A stretch of 64,000 nucleotides of DNA from Gyrodactylus bullatarudis (lineage: Eukaryota > Platyhelminthes > Monogenea > Gyrodactylidea > Gyrodactylidae), in the NCBI GenBank assembly GCA_012064415.1, contig SSNU01000163.1:992001-1056000 (forward strand), given 5' to 3'. The translations under genes were made by a program, and so were the position numbers. How positions within the stretch are numbered: position 1 is the stretch's first letter; each line of letters begins with the position of its first letter. The notes beneath the pieces were generated by a model that saw only the letters and a program-made list of their open reading frames with translations, did not search any database and was not told where the DNA came from. Below are positions 13,676-25,270 of the stretch, in pieces.

Positions 13676-14577
13676 GGTCATCAAGACGGTTCATAGTTTT
13701 ATGTTGTTCTTCAAGTTTTATTCCCTGAAAATTTCCCAATAATTTATTGTTTTTTTCTAAAACATTCATCTGACTAATGCTTCAATCATGGGAGAATGAA
13801 CAAAAACAACAATAATTTTCTCAGATGGAGCCAATACCACCATTATTTATCTTGTTAGTTGACTTTTCCAATGGTGAGTGAGAAGAATTGAGCTAGATTT
13901 AAAAATGTTCATAACACAAATACATATTTTCCCAACCATAACGCAAACACCCACACCCCTCACCTGAATGATTTTAAAAGTGAGGGGTTGGAGGGGGCTG
14001 TTTTCATCCGATGAAAAGAAAATAAAAACAGGTAATCTTTCCTCATTGTATGAATCCAACTATTGAAACTAACACTACACACAGAGAGAGACAGAGGTAA
14101 CCTTAGATTTCGTGACAAAAAAAATATTTTTCTCTCCTTTCTTGAGTGAAGATAGCTTAGTACAGTTTGAAAATCAACAAAAAATAGAGTTATCCCCCAG
14201 AATATAGATAGAGTAGTGAGTAGTATAGGGAGGGACATGGTAATAATGTACGTACTACAACTCTGATGTGTATCAGCTTTCTTCTCTCTTGATTGTCCCT
14301 TCATTACCTTAATAGGATTGAATTTCGCCTGCCCTAATCAACACCAGTGAGTATACTCAAAGTCTAGATTGGTGGTGTTGTTAATGCTCAAGAATTTCAC
14401 GCCAGCATGCTAGAATTAATTTTTCCTTCTAATTTCATGAATTTTCCTGATTGCATTAGAGAGACTAAGAGGGAAGATAAGTATTTCAATCGATATACCT
14501 ATGATTTCATTAATTTTATATATTTAATGGGCGAGAAGAGACTCAAATTTCAGACAATCCAGAGGGTTGAGTAAAAA

Positions 14578-15049
14578 TTATTCAACCCTTTCGTTGCCGT
14601 GACTAATTCCTTATCAAATCTAGCACTAATGATGTTAACCTTAGAGAAGAATTGTTATTTGATTACTTAGTAATCACCACTGATATTTCTATACAATAAA
14701 ACAAATCAGAACTTATTTTATAATTATTTTCTGAAGAGACCTGGCAAAATATAATGTTAATCACTATAATATACGTCTGTTTTCTCTAACCTTCCCCCAT
14801 GAATTCAGAATCTAATAATAGTAATTATTTTTTTGTTTATATCTGAAGTCAGATTGTGGCGATTCGGAAATTTTCTGGATCTTTCTGAATCTAAAGAACT
14901 GTAATCCAGATTTAAGCAAGTTCTCATTTTTGAGTTCAATTAAAACTTTAATTCGTTAAAAAATCTGCTGAGCTAATAAAGTTAGAAAATTTCTCAATCA
15001 AAAACAATGGTACAAAAAACAACTTCAAAAATCCACACCGAAAGGGTTA
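14578..15049. repeat. second CCCTTTCGG-type MITE, with nested fragment
   Basis: The left end (CAACCCTTTCGTTGCCG, about 14583) and right end (CACACCGAAAGGGTTAG, 15035-15051) are inverted copies of the 12.9-kb element's ends. It is about 470 bp, larger than the other copy. A nested fragment at about 14731-14762 (GAAGAGACCTGGC...TTAATCAC) matches the end of another MITE at 39677-39866, which explains the extra length. Confidence 0.55.
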
Positions 15050-15884
15050 GTCTCATTTTCAAATTAACTGCGAGAACTGTATCAATTCTAAGCATTATTG
15101 GGTCATTTTTTTTTTTGAAATTTTCAATGAATTCTTACTACCATTCTGTACTACGACGTTAACAATAAACTCTTGAATATTTTGGTAGCATTCAAATAAA
15201 AGTTTAAAAGATAAACCTTCACTAGCGTTGTAAGCAATCTGTTCTAACCTCAGGTCTCAGGTTGAAATCTGCTTTCAAAGCACAGTCAAATGCTTCAAAT
15301 TTTTCTCATAATGCACATTTCCGGTCTCACTCCCGGTTAATACACTAATAATCAAAATACAATTTTTTTCCTGATGCAAATCGATAGTTTTCCCCCTTTA
15401 ACATTAGAAAAAAAATGTGTGACGTGTAAATCATCGAAATTATTCTCCAAAAAATTTTCAATTGCCCGTTGCCTGACTTCTTCTTCTTCTATACTTACTT
15501 TTCTCCTCTCTGTGTTTTTTATGTATGCAAGTTTGAGTGAGTATTTTGAAGAAGCAGAAGAAGAAGGGGAGAACGGGGGACAGGAAAAAGTACTCTCTGT
15601 ATTTGCTGTGTGTAGAGGAGAGAGAGATTTAACGATAAAAAGAATTAATTTAGTCCCTAATTTCTGTGAAGAAGGGAAATGTAGAGGAGCCATTTCCTTG
15701 CTAAGTGTATTCTCACTATGAAGAAGAAGGAAATGCCATTTGAAACAGCAGTAGTATGAGTTCTACATACTCTCTAAATGTTTCCCTATTGAAATTAAAA
15801 ATTGACTTTTCACTTAGAACTCTATATTAGACTGTAATCTTTGTTAGATAATCTTTGGAATGGAAAAAAGGAAAATCTCTTTGA
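15050..15884. other. gene-free stretch with overlapping spurious open frames
   Basis: Two open frames of about 114 codons lie on opposite strands at 15352-15721. Neither has a domain, splice context or codon bias, and both cross CT-rich and GA-rich tracts, so I do not call a gene here. Confidence 0.5.
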
Positions 15885-16012
15885 TCCAGGTTGGAATCTG
15901 AAATCTTCAATGAATGGTAAAAACAGATTTAATTGGAAAAAAGTCTCTTCCAGACGTTTCAAATTATTGAGATTTATTTCTTCGGTGCGATCAGACGTTT
16001 GTAATCAGAATC
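15885..16012 (-). repeat. interspersed repeat copy, hammerhead-like tail (family A)
   Basis: It matches 41355-41500 over segments such as GAAATCTTCAAT, AGATTTAATTGGAAAA and CTCTTCCAGACGTTTC. Read on the minus strand both copies contain GAAACGTCTGGAAGAG preceded by a CYGAAGA segment, reminiscent of the CUGAnGA...GAAA core of hammerheads. Stem II does not pair well here, so the ribozyme resemblance is weak. Confidence 0.45.
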
Positions 16013-16919
16013 ATCTTTTAAATCTTTCCATATACAACTGCAAAAAATAAATCTACTTTCATTGAATCATTCCCCCATGGCCTGGTGAGTTTCGAAAACT
16101 TTCAAATAAATTGAACGAATCATAAAAAAATTATGAGGGAGTTTAGCTAGAAAAGCTAGCTCCTAACCCCACTCAGTCATCTAGTGGGTCATGTTTGAAA
16201 AGTTTAGAATCAAGAAGCATTAAAAGTTATCAAAGTTGCCTGATTAGGGTATTCTGAAAATTCACATGCGCTCCTAAGATGGTCATCTGATGGAATGGAA
16301 TTGATACCTGCTCTTTCCTGATGTGAGAAGACAATTTTTATAGTAATCTGAGAAACTAATCTAACCCTAATTTTGCCTATCAAAGCCTCGAGATTGATCC
16401 TTTTTCCTTCATCTAAACAATCCAAGTTTGTCAGTTAACTAGAACAAATGTGTAAAATAAAATATTGTTTTTATAATATACAGAACAACTCCTATATATA
16501 ACAACTATAAAAGAAAAATTAAGGAATCTTTGGCCTATAATTACTACTATATGTAGCCAGATATATCAGGAGAAATCCTCATCATAATAACTCAAATTCT
16601 TGATTCAGTTGTGTGTTCACCTTTTTTCTTGTTTCACTCGTGTGAGAGGTGAACTGTTTTTTTTGTTAGAAAATGATTCTTTATTGAAAAAGGAATAATA
16701 ATAGAAAAAATCGAAATGAAAGGTAATTTGTACAATATATAATAAATTTCTGATATCTGGTGGTATGTAATATATTCAAAATTGAAAAAGTAATCTTGTC
16801 TATGAAAATCTTTTAAATTGGCGTTTGATAAATCTGAAAAATTTCAACGAAATCAATCTGGTTTCCATTACTAATGAAGATCAAGATAGAGAAGCGTATA
16901 AGAGTAATCAATTTTTGAT
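16013..16919. other. gene-free stretch
   Basis: An unassigned 71-codon frame on the minus strand (16210-16425) has somewhat coding-like composition and may be transposon debris next to the LINE relic. I recognise no domain in it. Confidence 0.35.
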
Positions 16920-17590
16920 CTTATATGTCCCATAATAGTTGTTACGGAGTAAAGGTTATCACAATTAGACAAGTCGTATTTTTCATGGAGGATGTTCCAA
17001 GTGGGAAGTAGGAAATTATTTTGATAAGAAATGTTTCTTAAATTATAATTTCGTTCGATTTTAATGGATGTTTCGGTGAACTTTTTAATGATGAAGGCAA
17101 AACGGCGAATCCAAAGAGGATTAAGACCGGAATTTCAAATTTGTAAGGAGGGGAGAAATATAATAAAAGTGTGAGAGCACTAATGATTTATAGGCCTTAA
17201 TTCTCAGTATTACCGATTTAGAGAATTTAGGATAGCAAAAATCATGGAATTAATTTAGGTATATTTGAGAATGGATTTAATTTAAGCTTGTGATTTATAC
17301 CGAAACCTAGATCAGAAGTAAAGGAGACAATTTCTCCAGGAAGTAGAAGCGATTCAAGGAGGGTTGCAGGGAGAACCGATGGGAGCATTATTTTGCTTTT
17401 ATCTCTATTAATATAGAGCCCCACGGACTCAAGTGAATCTTTAAGGAGCGAGAAGTTTTGGGTTGATTTTAATAATATCAAGGGAGTTTTTCACCTTGAA
17501 GACGAATTTTAAATAGTCTGCGAATTTAAAGAGGGCACCCTCAGTACCCTCTTCCTCAGTAATCTCACCATAGCTGAGAAAATTATAATT
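16920..17590 (-). mobile_element. LINE (CR1/jockey-like) reverse transcriptase relic
   Basis: On the minus strand, broken frames read in order as the 3' part of a non-LTR reverse transcriptase: LFKFADYLKFVFKVKNSLDI (the FADD region, about 17550-17500), then ESVGLYINRDKSKIM (about 17440-17395), then RIKAYKSLVLSHFYYISPLL (about 17210-17150) and a C-terminal tail to about 16920. The catalytic FADD box has become FADY, and frameshifts or stops separate the blocks, so the copy is dead. The 5' end, endonuclease and ORF1 are absent. Confidence 0.7.
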
Positions 17591-17598
17591 ACGTTGCA

Positions 17599-18795
17599 TA
17601 TATAGTGGTAGAAAAAATAAAAGTATTCACTAGAAATTGTCTCTTATCACTTATTAAAAGTTATTGAAAATGGAAAGATGACCCATTCGATAGAGAATAT
17701 TCGTTTCTATCAGAAATTACTTTTACTCGTACATAGAGTTCATTCATATTTTCATAAATACAAATTTACAATATTTCATTAAATTTCAAAACGAAAAATT
17801 AAAAGTATTCAGTTTCAATCACCTTTTTTCCCAGTTAGAATTAGACTTTGAATTCTGAATTTTCATTATATCTCTTACACAGTACATTCAAATATATTAT
17901 CGCCAATAAACTAAACATAGTTCAAAAATGTTCGTTAAAAAATTGAAATTTTCGAAGCTGAGAGGCTGTGATAGAGATTTTGTCAACAAATTAAAACAAG
18001 ATGGCTCAAGCAATCGGAAGATAGCTAAAATAATCGGATGCTCATGTAGAACTGTTAATAATTTGTTTTCAGTCAAACAAAAGAAGCTAAATCCGAAAAA
18101 GCGAGGCCGAAAGAGATCCATACCCAATTGCCTGATTAAAAAAATTGTCAATCTAGCCATCAAGAAAAAAGCAACAGCTTCTCAAATAAAAGCTGAGCTT
18201 AAATTGAATGTCAGCATTAGAACAGTTCAAAATTATTTGAATACTAATCCTAATATCTATTGGGGAAGACCAAAAAGGGTTCCTAATCTAAGTATCAAGG
18301 ATAGGGAATCGAGATACCAGTGGGCTCATGATAAAATTGTCCAAAACCAAGATTGGAGTAAAATCATGTTTTCAGATGAGAAAAAATTCAATTTGGATGG
18401 ACCTGATGGCCTTTCTTCTTGTTGGATTGACAAGTCTCTACCTAGACCTACTAAAATCAAACGAGGATTTGGTGGAGGCAATGTAATGGTTTGGGGGTTT
18501 ATCACAAAGCAAGGAACTGGAAATCTTGTCGTTATTGATGAGAAGCTTAATTCAAATTCATATCAGAAATTGCTTGAGGATCAGCTATTACCCTTTAAGG
18601 AGGAAATTCATAAGTGCGAGATGATATTCCAGCAAGATAATGCTCCCTGTCATCGATCAGCATCAACTAGAACATGGTTTGATGATAATGAGATACAGAT
18701 TTTGTCATGGCCAGCTAGGAGCCCCGACTTGAATCCGATAGAAAACTATCTATTTTTATTTAGTTTGTATATAATTATTTTTAAATAAATATTGT
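17599..18795 (+). mobile_element. Tc1/Tc3-like DNA transposon, 3' end lost
   Basis: Upstream of the transposase, ATATAGTGGTAGAAAAAATA then AAAAGTATTCACTAG (about 17598-17632) resembles Tc1/Tc3 terminal repeats. A second AAAAGTATTCA at about 17799 fits the paired binding sites of the inverted-repeat/direct-repeat type. I find no matching inverted repeat downstream, consistent with truncation soon after the transposase frame breaks. The right boundary is therefore a guess. Confidence 0.6.
17928..18788 (+). pseudogene. Tc1/mariner-superfamily transposase, C-terminally truncated (DD34E)
   Basis: The 286-codon open frame has an N-terminal helix-turn-helix pair (residues about 10-110: KIAKIIGCSCRTVNNLF and ASQIKAELKLNVSIRTVQNY) joined by a GRKRS basic linker that resembles the GRPR AT-hook-like motif. 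The DDE catalytic core follows: D150 in FSDEKKF, D237 in QQDNAPCH and E272 in SPDLNPIEN, with 34 residues between the second D and E. All three acidic residues survive with no internal stop, which suggests a fairly recent copy. After IENY the similarity stops and an unrelated hydrophobic tail leads to the stop, so the last 50-60 residues of a typical 340-residue transposase are missing. It is probably inactive. Confidence 0.85.
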
Positions 18796-19954
18796 CTAAC
18801 AAAAAAAAGGCTATTTAATATTAAAATAGATGGATACTTGGACAGACTCACTAGTGGACCGCTTTTCACCTTAAGATGTATGTATTTCATAGCAGAGTAA
18901 TTACACAGTTTACAGTATGAACTTCTAAAATCGCCTCTCGATATGATAAAACTAATTTTGCATCACTGATTTTAACTTGAATTCGCATTATTTCTTCCAA
19001 AAGAGTTGCAAAAATAACTGTAATCTTAATAAAATAATTTCAATGCCTATTATTAATGAAAATTCTCTTATTTTTCATGAATATAAAATTTTTGTTACAG
19101 AAGCAGAAATTTTATCATGTCTATAGAAGGTTTTAGAAATTTTGGAAAATTCGTTCAAGTTTAGTAATTTCTGTCAATCTAATGAAGAAGCTGAGAAGGT
19201 TTTCTTCAAGGTTTTTACCACTTCTGATCCCAGAACAAAGTACAAACTAAACCATAGTTAGATAGATATTAAAGTTTAAGCTTAACAGCCAGTCAAACAT
19301 TTTTGAGAGACTGGATGAAAAAAAGAAGGAAACAGATGCGAAACATGCCATGTCGTAAAGAAAATTAATATTTCCTCCCAGATAAAAGACAGTGTGGAAT
19401 ACACTCACGATAACTGAATAAAAGACCAAACTGTGAAATAAACAATGTCTGTTAGAATAAAACAAAAGAGGAACAATGTACAAATGTGGAATAAAATGAA
19501 ATAAAATAGAAAAGAACTAATTAAACGTACGTACGTACTTATTATTACGTAATAATTATAATAATTATGTGGATCATGACCTCGTGATAGGCATTAAAAT
19601 TTTTTTTATGTGTGATGGGGATATATTCCCCACTGTATATATTGCTCAATCTATATAATTATAAATTATTATTATTATTTCACCATATCCATTGCTCACA
19701 CAGTGTGAGTGTTGGTTAATGATACATCAGCAGTCATCGACATCATTGCCCTAGAATACATGTGGGTAAATCTATTTGTGTTCCATTTCTATCGATAACA
19801 TTTTGCTTAGATGAAACTAGACTGAGATAGAGATTACAACTCAATACAGTTTTTCCCGTCCACTTATTAGCAGTTATTAACAATGTTTTTCAAAATTTTC
19901 ATAGAAAATATCTTGTTTTTGGTTGCTAGTAATGTGTGGTCACAGGTTGTTACT
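18796..19954. other. gene-free stretch
   Basis: No coding segment supported. It includes a GTACGTACGTAC simple repeat (about 19527) and AT-rich tracts. Confidence 0.5.
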
Positions 19955-20050
19955 ATATCCGTAGATGTAGACGCGTTTCGTCCTCATCAGGATTCATCAA
20001 TGGATGATAGCCAGGATTCGAACCCGGTAATAGGAAGTATCTGGCCTAGG
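19955..20050 (-). ncRNA. SINE/retrozyme-like fragment: pol III box B plus stem-II-deleted hammerhead core
   Basis: On the minus strand a T-arm-like block CCGGGTTCGAATCCTGG contains a consensus box B (GGTTCGAATCC, 20024-20014). About 35 nt further on comes CTGATGAGGACGAAACGCG. This has the hammerhead CUGAUGA and GAAA boxes but lacks the first strand and loop of stem II: compared with the intact motif at 61.24 kb, ten bases (GTCCAAAAGA type) are missing. A SINE-like hammerhead element with pol III boxes is known from schistosomes (SM-alpha). The motif pair here suggests a relative, but no good box A is visible. Confidence 0.5.
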
Positions 20051-20130
20051 AAACGTGGCCTGACAACGTTGAAATTCACAATCTCAACGTTAGGTCTCAT
20101 ATGGATGTATTAATAATCTATGACCACACT

Positions 20131-20826
20131 TAACTAAACCTAATTGATATGAAGATAAAAATTTACTTTTATTACAAGAAACTCAATATTTTTCTCAGGA
20201 AAGTCAAGAGATATGAGCCAATAAGTTGTGGAAGTTAAAAAAACTTAATCTGACCAAAATTAGGCTGTTTTTCGAATATTGAAAATGCCTCGAATGCTCA
20301 AAATCTTTTATCGATTTTCAAAGATTTGAACCAGTTAAATGCAGATATTTGAGATCAACATTAGACAAAGAATTCGAATTCGGCTGCAGAAATTCACAGA
20401 AATTCGTCATTATTGTGGTAAATCGAAAAAATTTGAATTCGTTGATTTTAATGAAGGGGAATGATCCAAAATTTAAAAGTTTCTTGAAAACAGTAGATTC
20501 TCCTTTCTTCCAAAATGGCCCGATTCGAATTATTTGTCTAATGCTGATCTCAAATATCTGCATTTAACTGGTTCAAATCTTTGAAATCGATAAAAATTTT
20601 GAGCTCAAAAGTTGAAAAAGTGGAAATTCGGGGAATGATCAAAATTCGAAAAACAGCCAAATTTTGGTCAGATTGAATATTTTCAGAAATTTTCTAAAAT
20701 TTCAATTGGCTCATTTTATCATGGAATTCGAAAACTAAATTTTCTCCTGACTTTCCTGAGAAAAATATTGAGTTTTTTGTAATAAAAGTAAATTATTATC
20801 ATCTTCATGTCAACTAGGTTTAGTAA
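20131..20826. repeat. diverged foldback element of the GATATGAAG family
   Basis: The outer ends are inverted copies: ACTAAACCTAATTGATATGA on the left and, read from the right, ACTAAACCTAGTTGACATGA. Long imperfect arms follow, about 20131-20395 and 20500-20826, including TTTAACTGGTTCAAATCTTT against its complement. The arms share words with the perfect palindrome at 8.9-9.5 kb (GAGCCAAT, ATCGATTT, TTGAAAATGC). Two small open frames on opposite strands here are arm translations. Confidence 0.7.
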
Positions 20827-21410
20827 GTCAAATCGCTTTGAGTTACAGTTTTCTTCAATAAAAAACGACCCTAAATGTGAGAAACTTGTAGAAATTTATG
20901 ATTTCTAAACTCCTGTCAGAATATTTTTTGCCCGGAAAATTTGCAATCTCATTCAGATTTCTTCTCTGTACTCCAAGTGCGAGAAAGTCTTTTTGATTTG
21001 AGACATTGGGTAATAATACAAAGTACGTATTACGTTATTTCATAATGAGTGATGCTTTTGACCTCATCATCTATTGTTCTCTCTGGTGCTTAGCCTTTCA
21101 CATTTTTCTCTTTTTTTAGATTCATTCGAATGTATAAAAATAAATAGTTTATTGAGAGAGAAACAGAGACAAGTAATGACTTTGTTGTTTTTTCCCTATT
21201 TATTCGTGTGTTCTCTCTCACACACAATCAATGTGATATAGAGCATGAAAAAGGGTAAAAGATAGTGAATAGTGAATAATGAAAAGAAAGCCAGGCAATA
21301 CTCACACAGAGGATGAATGGATAAGTAGGGAAGGGAACGCACTCATGCCTCGTCATACCTAGCCAGAGTGAAATGAAAAAGGCGTCGGTAGAATAAGAGG
21401 AATTGTACCC
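20827..21410. other. gene-free stretch
   Basis: I see no coding segment or repeat pair here beyond simple CT-rich and GA-rich tracts. Confidence 0.45.
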
Positions 21411-21729
21411 TATGGTGCCAAATTCACTTGATTTTTTTCAGACTTTTTTCTCATTGATTTGAAAGTGGGGGGGGGGGGTGATCGAAAGAGGTTTTTCCTG
21501 ATCATCATTAGACAGGAAAATCAATTGTGCTATATAAATCTGCCCTACTGTTTCACCTCATTACCATTTTGGATTTGAATCTCGATTTCAGGATCATTTC
21601 GACGACTTGGAGAGGTCGGTATTTTAAAAGTTCAAGGGCGTTTATCGATTTCTTCTGATCCCCTTTTCACTTTCAAATCAATAGAAAATTTTTCACTCAA
21701 ACTATGAAAATGGGAATTTGGCACCAAAC
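21411..21729. repeat. foldback MITE with TGGTGCCAAATT ends
   Basis: The left arm (21413-21478) begins TGGTGCCAAATTC and ends in ATTGATTTGAAAGTG plus a run of 12 G. The right arm (about 21657-21728) is the inverted counterpart, CACTTTCAAATCAATAG to GGGAATTTGGCACCA. It is about 317 bp with no open frame. The GGCGCCAAAT-like word also occurs in the 29.9-kb and 35.9-kb foldback copies, so the families may be related. Confidence 0.65.
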
Positions 21730-22534
21730 CGAAGCCTTTGCAGGAACAGTTTTTTATTTAACCTTAACCAAAACAGGTTCCGTGTAGTTTAAGATTCTAT
21801 TGATCCTTTTTTTTCCTATTGAAAATTCCCATCATCTGTATCTGAGTGGATGAATTCAGGATTTAGCCATCTCTCTCCGAGGCTTTCTTGGGATTCTTGA
21901 GAATCGATTGTGTGATGTTGCTTAACAATCCATGATATATTCTGAGTTTGAGAGTTGATATAAAACTATATAGCCCACAATGAATGAGAAGAGGAAATGT
22001 TAGCGTTCCCTGTAATTATCTTTTTTCCTTGGGAAATTATAATAATAATTATTAATACATAATAGTGCTTAGTTATTGGAAAATCAGATACTACACATCC
22101 TCTGGAATAATACTTTCTAGGGTGGCCAGTTACTTTTTTTGTTCATTCCCAACTCATTCTCGTTCTTCACTTCCCAACACTCTCGCATCAACAAAGGGAG
22201 GGGAGGAGATGAGAAAGAGTACACAGAAAGATCAATAAGTCCTTGTTTGGATGATTTCAACTCTCTTTCTCTTATGCTTTTTCTTGAGAATCTAGCAAAG
22301 AAAAATTAATAAGGGAAGATATGATGAGCTTAATTTCTTCCCTCTTCATTCGCTCATCAAAAGTATTCCTATGCCTTTGTTTCTCCTGCTCATTATCAAA
22401 AAGAAATACATTTCCCCTTTCTAAAGATCTTTATCGTTTAGTTTTTCTTTTGTCTTGATGGTCTTTTCGTAAGCAAAGAAAGCTATATTTTGCACACATA
22501 AATGATCTAAACGTTTTAAAAGATAGTGTTGATG

Positions 22535-22800
22535 TAACCTTAACCCTTAAGCAATTCATTGTTGTTAATTCAAGGCTCAGAAGATGCTTCGTTTACCACT
22601 TGCTGTACTAATTCAAAGAATGTTGATTAACTTTCGTTTAAAACGTTCTTTTTAAAGACCCAGGGTAAAAGTTAGATAAATCACACTCATAGAATTCTAA
22701 CATGTAATCGCCTGGAACCTATCAGGTAAAGCTTCAAACATACTCAATTTTTGGATCAAAAATATGACCCAATTTGTAATCAATCATTAAATTCCGTCAA
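22535..22800 (+). repeat. unclassified interspersed repeat, copy 1 (family B)
   Basis: Collinear similarity to about 48190-48500 in the same orientation: CTCAGAA(G/A)AT, CTAATTCAAAGAA(T/A)GTTGATT, GTTTAAAACGTT, CAGGGT and GGATCAAAAATATGA against AGATCAAAATATGA. No terminal repeats or coding capacity are visible. Confidence 0.5.
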
Positions 22801-23879
22801 TCAGATTCACAATTAACAAATCAAAGTAAACGATTACAAGGAAAAAAGGAGTCCCCTGACTCTGGGTATACAGGCTAACGCATGATTTTCTTGCATGTAA
22901 AGAAACATAAATAGAAAAAGAGACTTTCACAGCGAGAGTAACAAGATTCAATCTTGAGTGAATGGAGAAAATTTCCGGACATGGAATAAATCTACACACA
23001 GTGTGTAAATGCTATGGCCTGAGTCACCTGGGTAGAGTTATGTTATGAGATTTTCAAGGGTATTCAAGATTCTCTATCATTAATACTGCTTTCTTTTATA
23101 AGAAGCAAATTTAGAACGCATGTAGGAGATTTCCTTCTAGAAAAGATTAAAGTCACAGCTATAATATTCATCTGGACAGGATAACTTGTTGTGTTCATTC
23201 CTCATGACCAAGGCATACATCAATTGTTCCCAACTATATAGACTTGGATGGTAGAATGCAATTTTATCAAGAAGGGTATTTGGTCTTGGACCTATTTCTA
23301 TCAATATTCTGAAAATACAACTTTGAATCCTTTATCTCATTATCAGATCATCCCGTTTCTTTGCGAATATTATTTGTTTTCCAATCAGGAGAACAGTATA
23401 TCAACTAGAACTTTTGTTGATTTGAACTTTTGATAGTTTTTTGGTTAATTTCTTAATGAGAATCTGTATGAGAATTATTTCATGCAGGAAAGGATGATTT
23501 TATTGCTTACATGAATGCTATAATGAATATTAATGAGTGATAATCCGAGAAATCAGTCATTTCCCCCAATTATACAAATAGGATTTACATGTAACAAAAT
23601 AGAACATATAATTTCCTCGAGGATTTGCATTCAATCTGTAAGAACAGGTGAGTGTGAATGAGTAGGTGAGAACTACACGAAAAACCGGAAATTTGATATT
23701 CGTAATAAAATCGCTTCGGTATTGATCGTTTCTTTCAGAAGTGGAATTGGTTAATTTTTAAATATTCGACTGTTTCAAATTACATGCAGTATAGCTTGAA
23801 TTTTAAATTGGTCAAGATCACAATTGAGCATTCTAAACTTGAGACATCCAAAGATTATGAAATCAGATTCCTTTTCTTT

Positions 23880-24076
23880 ATTTAAAAAAAAAATTTGGCC
23901 ATTTTTTCAAATTTCAATTTGGCTCCATTTTTTTCGAACTTTGAATCGAAATTTTTTATCGATTTGAAAGTTGAAGGTTGATCAAAACTTGTGTAGGATT
24001 TCAAAAATTCTTTATCGAATTCTTTTTCGAGATTTCTGTAGAATTCATAGATTTCCAACTTCATATCAACCAACTA
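23880..24076. repeat. half copy of GATATGAAG foldback element
   Basis: Read on the minus strand it starts GTTGATATGAAGTTGGAAAT and continues with CTACAGAAATCTCG and CAAACTTTC-type words shared with 29.83-30.10 kb and 35.82-36.08 kb. Only one arm is evident. Confidence 0.55.
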
Positions 24077-25159
24077 TACTTTCATCACAGTTTCAGTATA
24101 TTCAGATTGAGTATTTTGAGATTTATTTCAAATGTATTGAAATGTAACCAAATTAGAGAGAGAATACGTTTTCTAATAACTACTTATTATGTAATAGAAT
24201 TCTTTATCAAAAAGAAGTGCCGATTTTTGTAAAAACTTTTAGTGTCGATTCAAATTCAGCGTGTAGCGATATTGACGATAGAGAAATAAATTTAAAAATA
24301 CAAGAATATAACTTATTTTATCAATTCAACATTGACATTTTTATATAAGGTGAGCTAAGAATTCGGAACTTCTAACATTAGAAATTATAGAATATTCATT
24401 CTCTTTAATTTCATCTGTCATCGTAGTTAATTTTAACTGAGTCTACAACCAGTTCATGTTCTGTTAAAGAATAAAACTTGTAAGACCTACTCAGAAAATA
24501 GAATTGACTAGATATTCAGAGTAGGAGGACTAAATCCTTTGCCTACAATTAATTGCATTAAGAGATCAATAAATATATATGTTCTTTAATTGAATAAAGA
24601 GCTCATTCGTGATCTACTCGTAATTATTGTGATTATCCTTAGTTTTCACTATATATAGTTGTTTACTCTCCACCCCCGAAAAACTGTTTGTACACACTAC
24701 AGTACGTAAGGGGTAGTCTATAGACAATCTTAACTCAACATCAGAATCATTTATAGAAAAAAAAAATATATAAAATTTTAAGAAAGAAATAAGAAAAGTC
24801 CCATGTACGTTTTTTTTGTAGAGCATAAACTTTTTAAAGAAAGAATTGTTTATCTAATCGGTGAAACGTAAACTTGAATGAATTGAGTAAAGATTGGATT
24901 TCTCTGATCTATTGGCTAACGGGAGACGGAAACATGCAACGAAGAAGATTTCTCTGACAGAACGATGATTAATGAGATGATTGAATCTGTTCATGGATGG
25001 AATAACACGATGAATAAAATATGGATCAGTTTATCTAGGAAAAGCAGAAAGTGTCCTCATATGGCAGTTTGAGAGTTTAGATACACTCCGGTTTTTCTCC
25101 TCGTGAAATCTGTGTTTGGAAAGAAGCATCCAAGAAATACAATGTATATATTTACTCAC

Positions 25160-25270
25160 TTTGAGAATAGAAATATTGCTGATTAAGATGCTAGCTTTGG
25201 TATTCACCGCGTGCCTTAGGCGAGAAAAGATGTCATCCCAAGACTTCGTGGTTAATACCAGATCTATCAT
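25160..25270 (-). CDS. possible orphan first exon, product unknown
   Basis: On the minus strand an ATG at 25270 opens 37 codons of coding-like, less AT-rich sequence (for example TTKSWDDIFSRLRHAVN) and ends at a strong donor, CTCAAA|GTGAGT (intron from 25159 down). There is no AG acceptor between the upstream stop and the ATG, so it would have to be a first coding exon. I find no convincing following exon. It may equally be transposon debris. Confidence 0.25.

Noticed and set aside
15352..15721. Overlapping antisense frames of 113 and 115 codons
   Set aside because: Low-complexity CT/GA sequence keeps both strands open; no domain, splice sites or codon bias.
17599..17600. Bacterial-style features (operons, ribosome binding sites, origins)
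   Set aside because: Spliced genes, poly(A) signals and the families present show a eukaryotic nuclear sequence; no such features are expected or seen.
19883..20113. 76-codon open frame on the plus strand
   Set aside because: It runs antisense through the SINE/hammerhead fragment; the coding potential is incidental.
21467..21478. Run of 12 G as a G-quadruplex or regulatory element
   Set aside because: A single homopolymer run inside a MITE arm; likely slippage.
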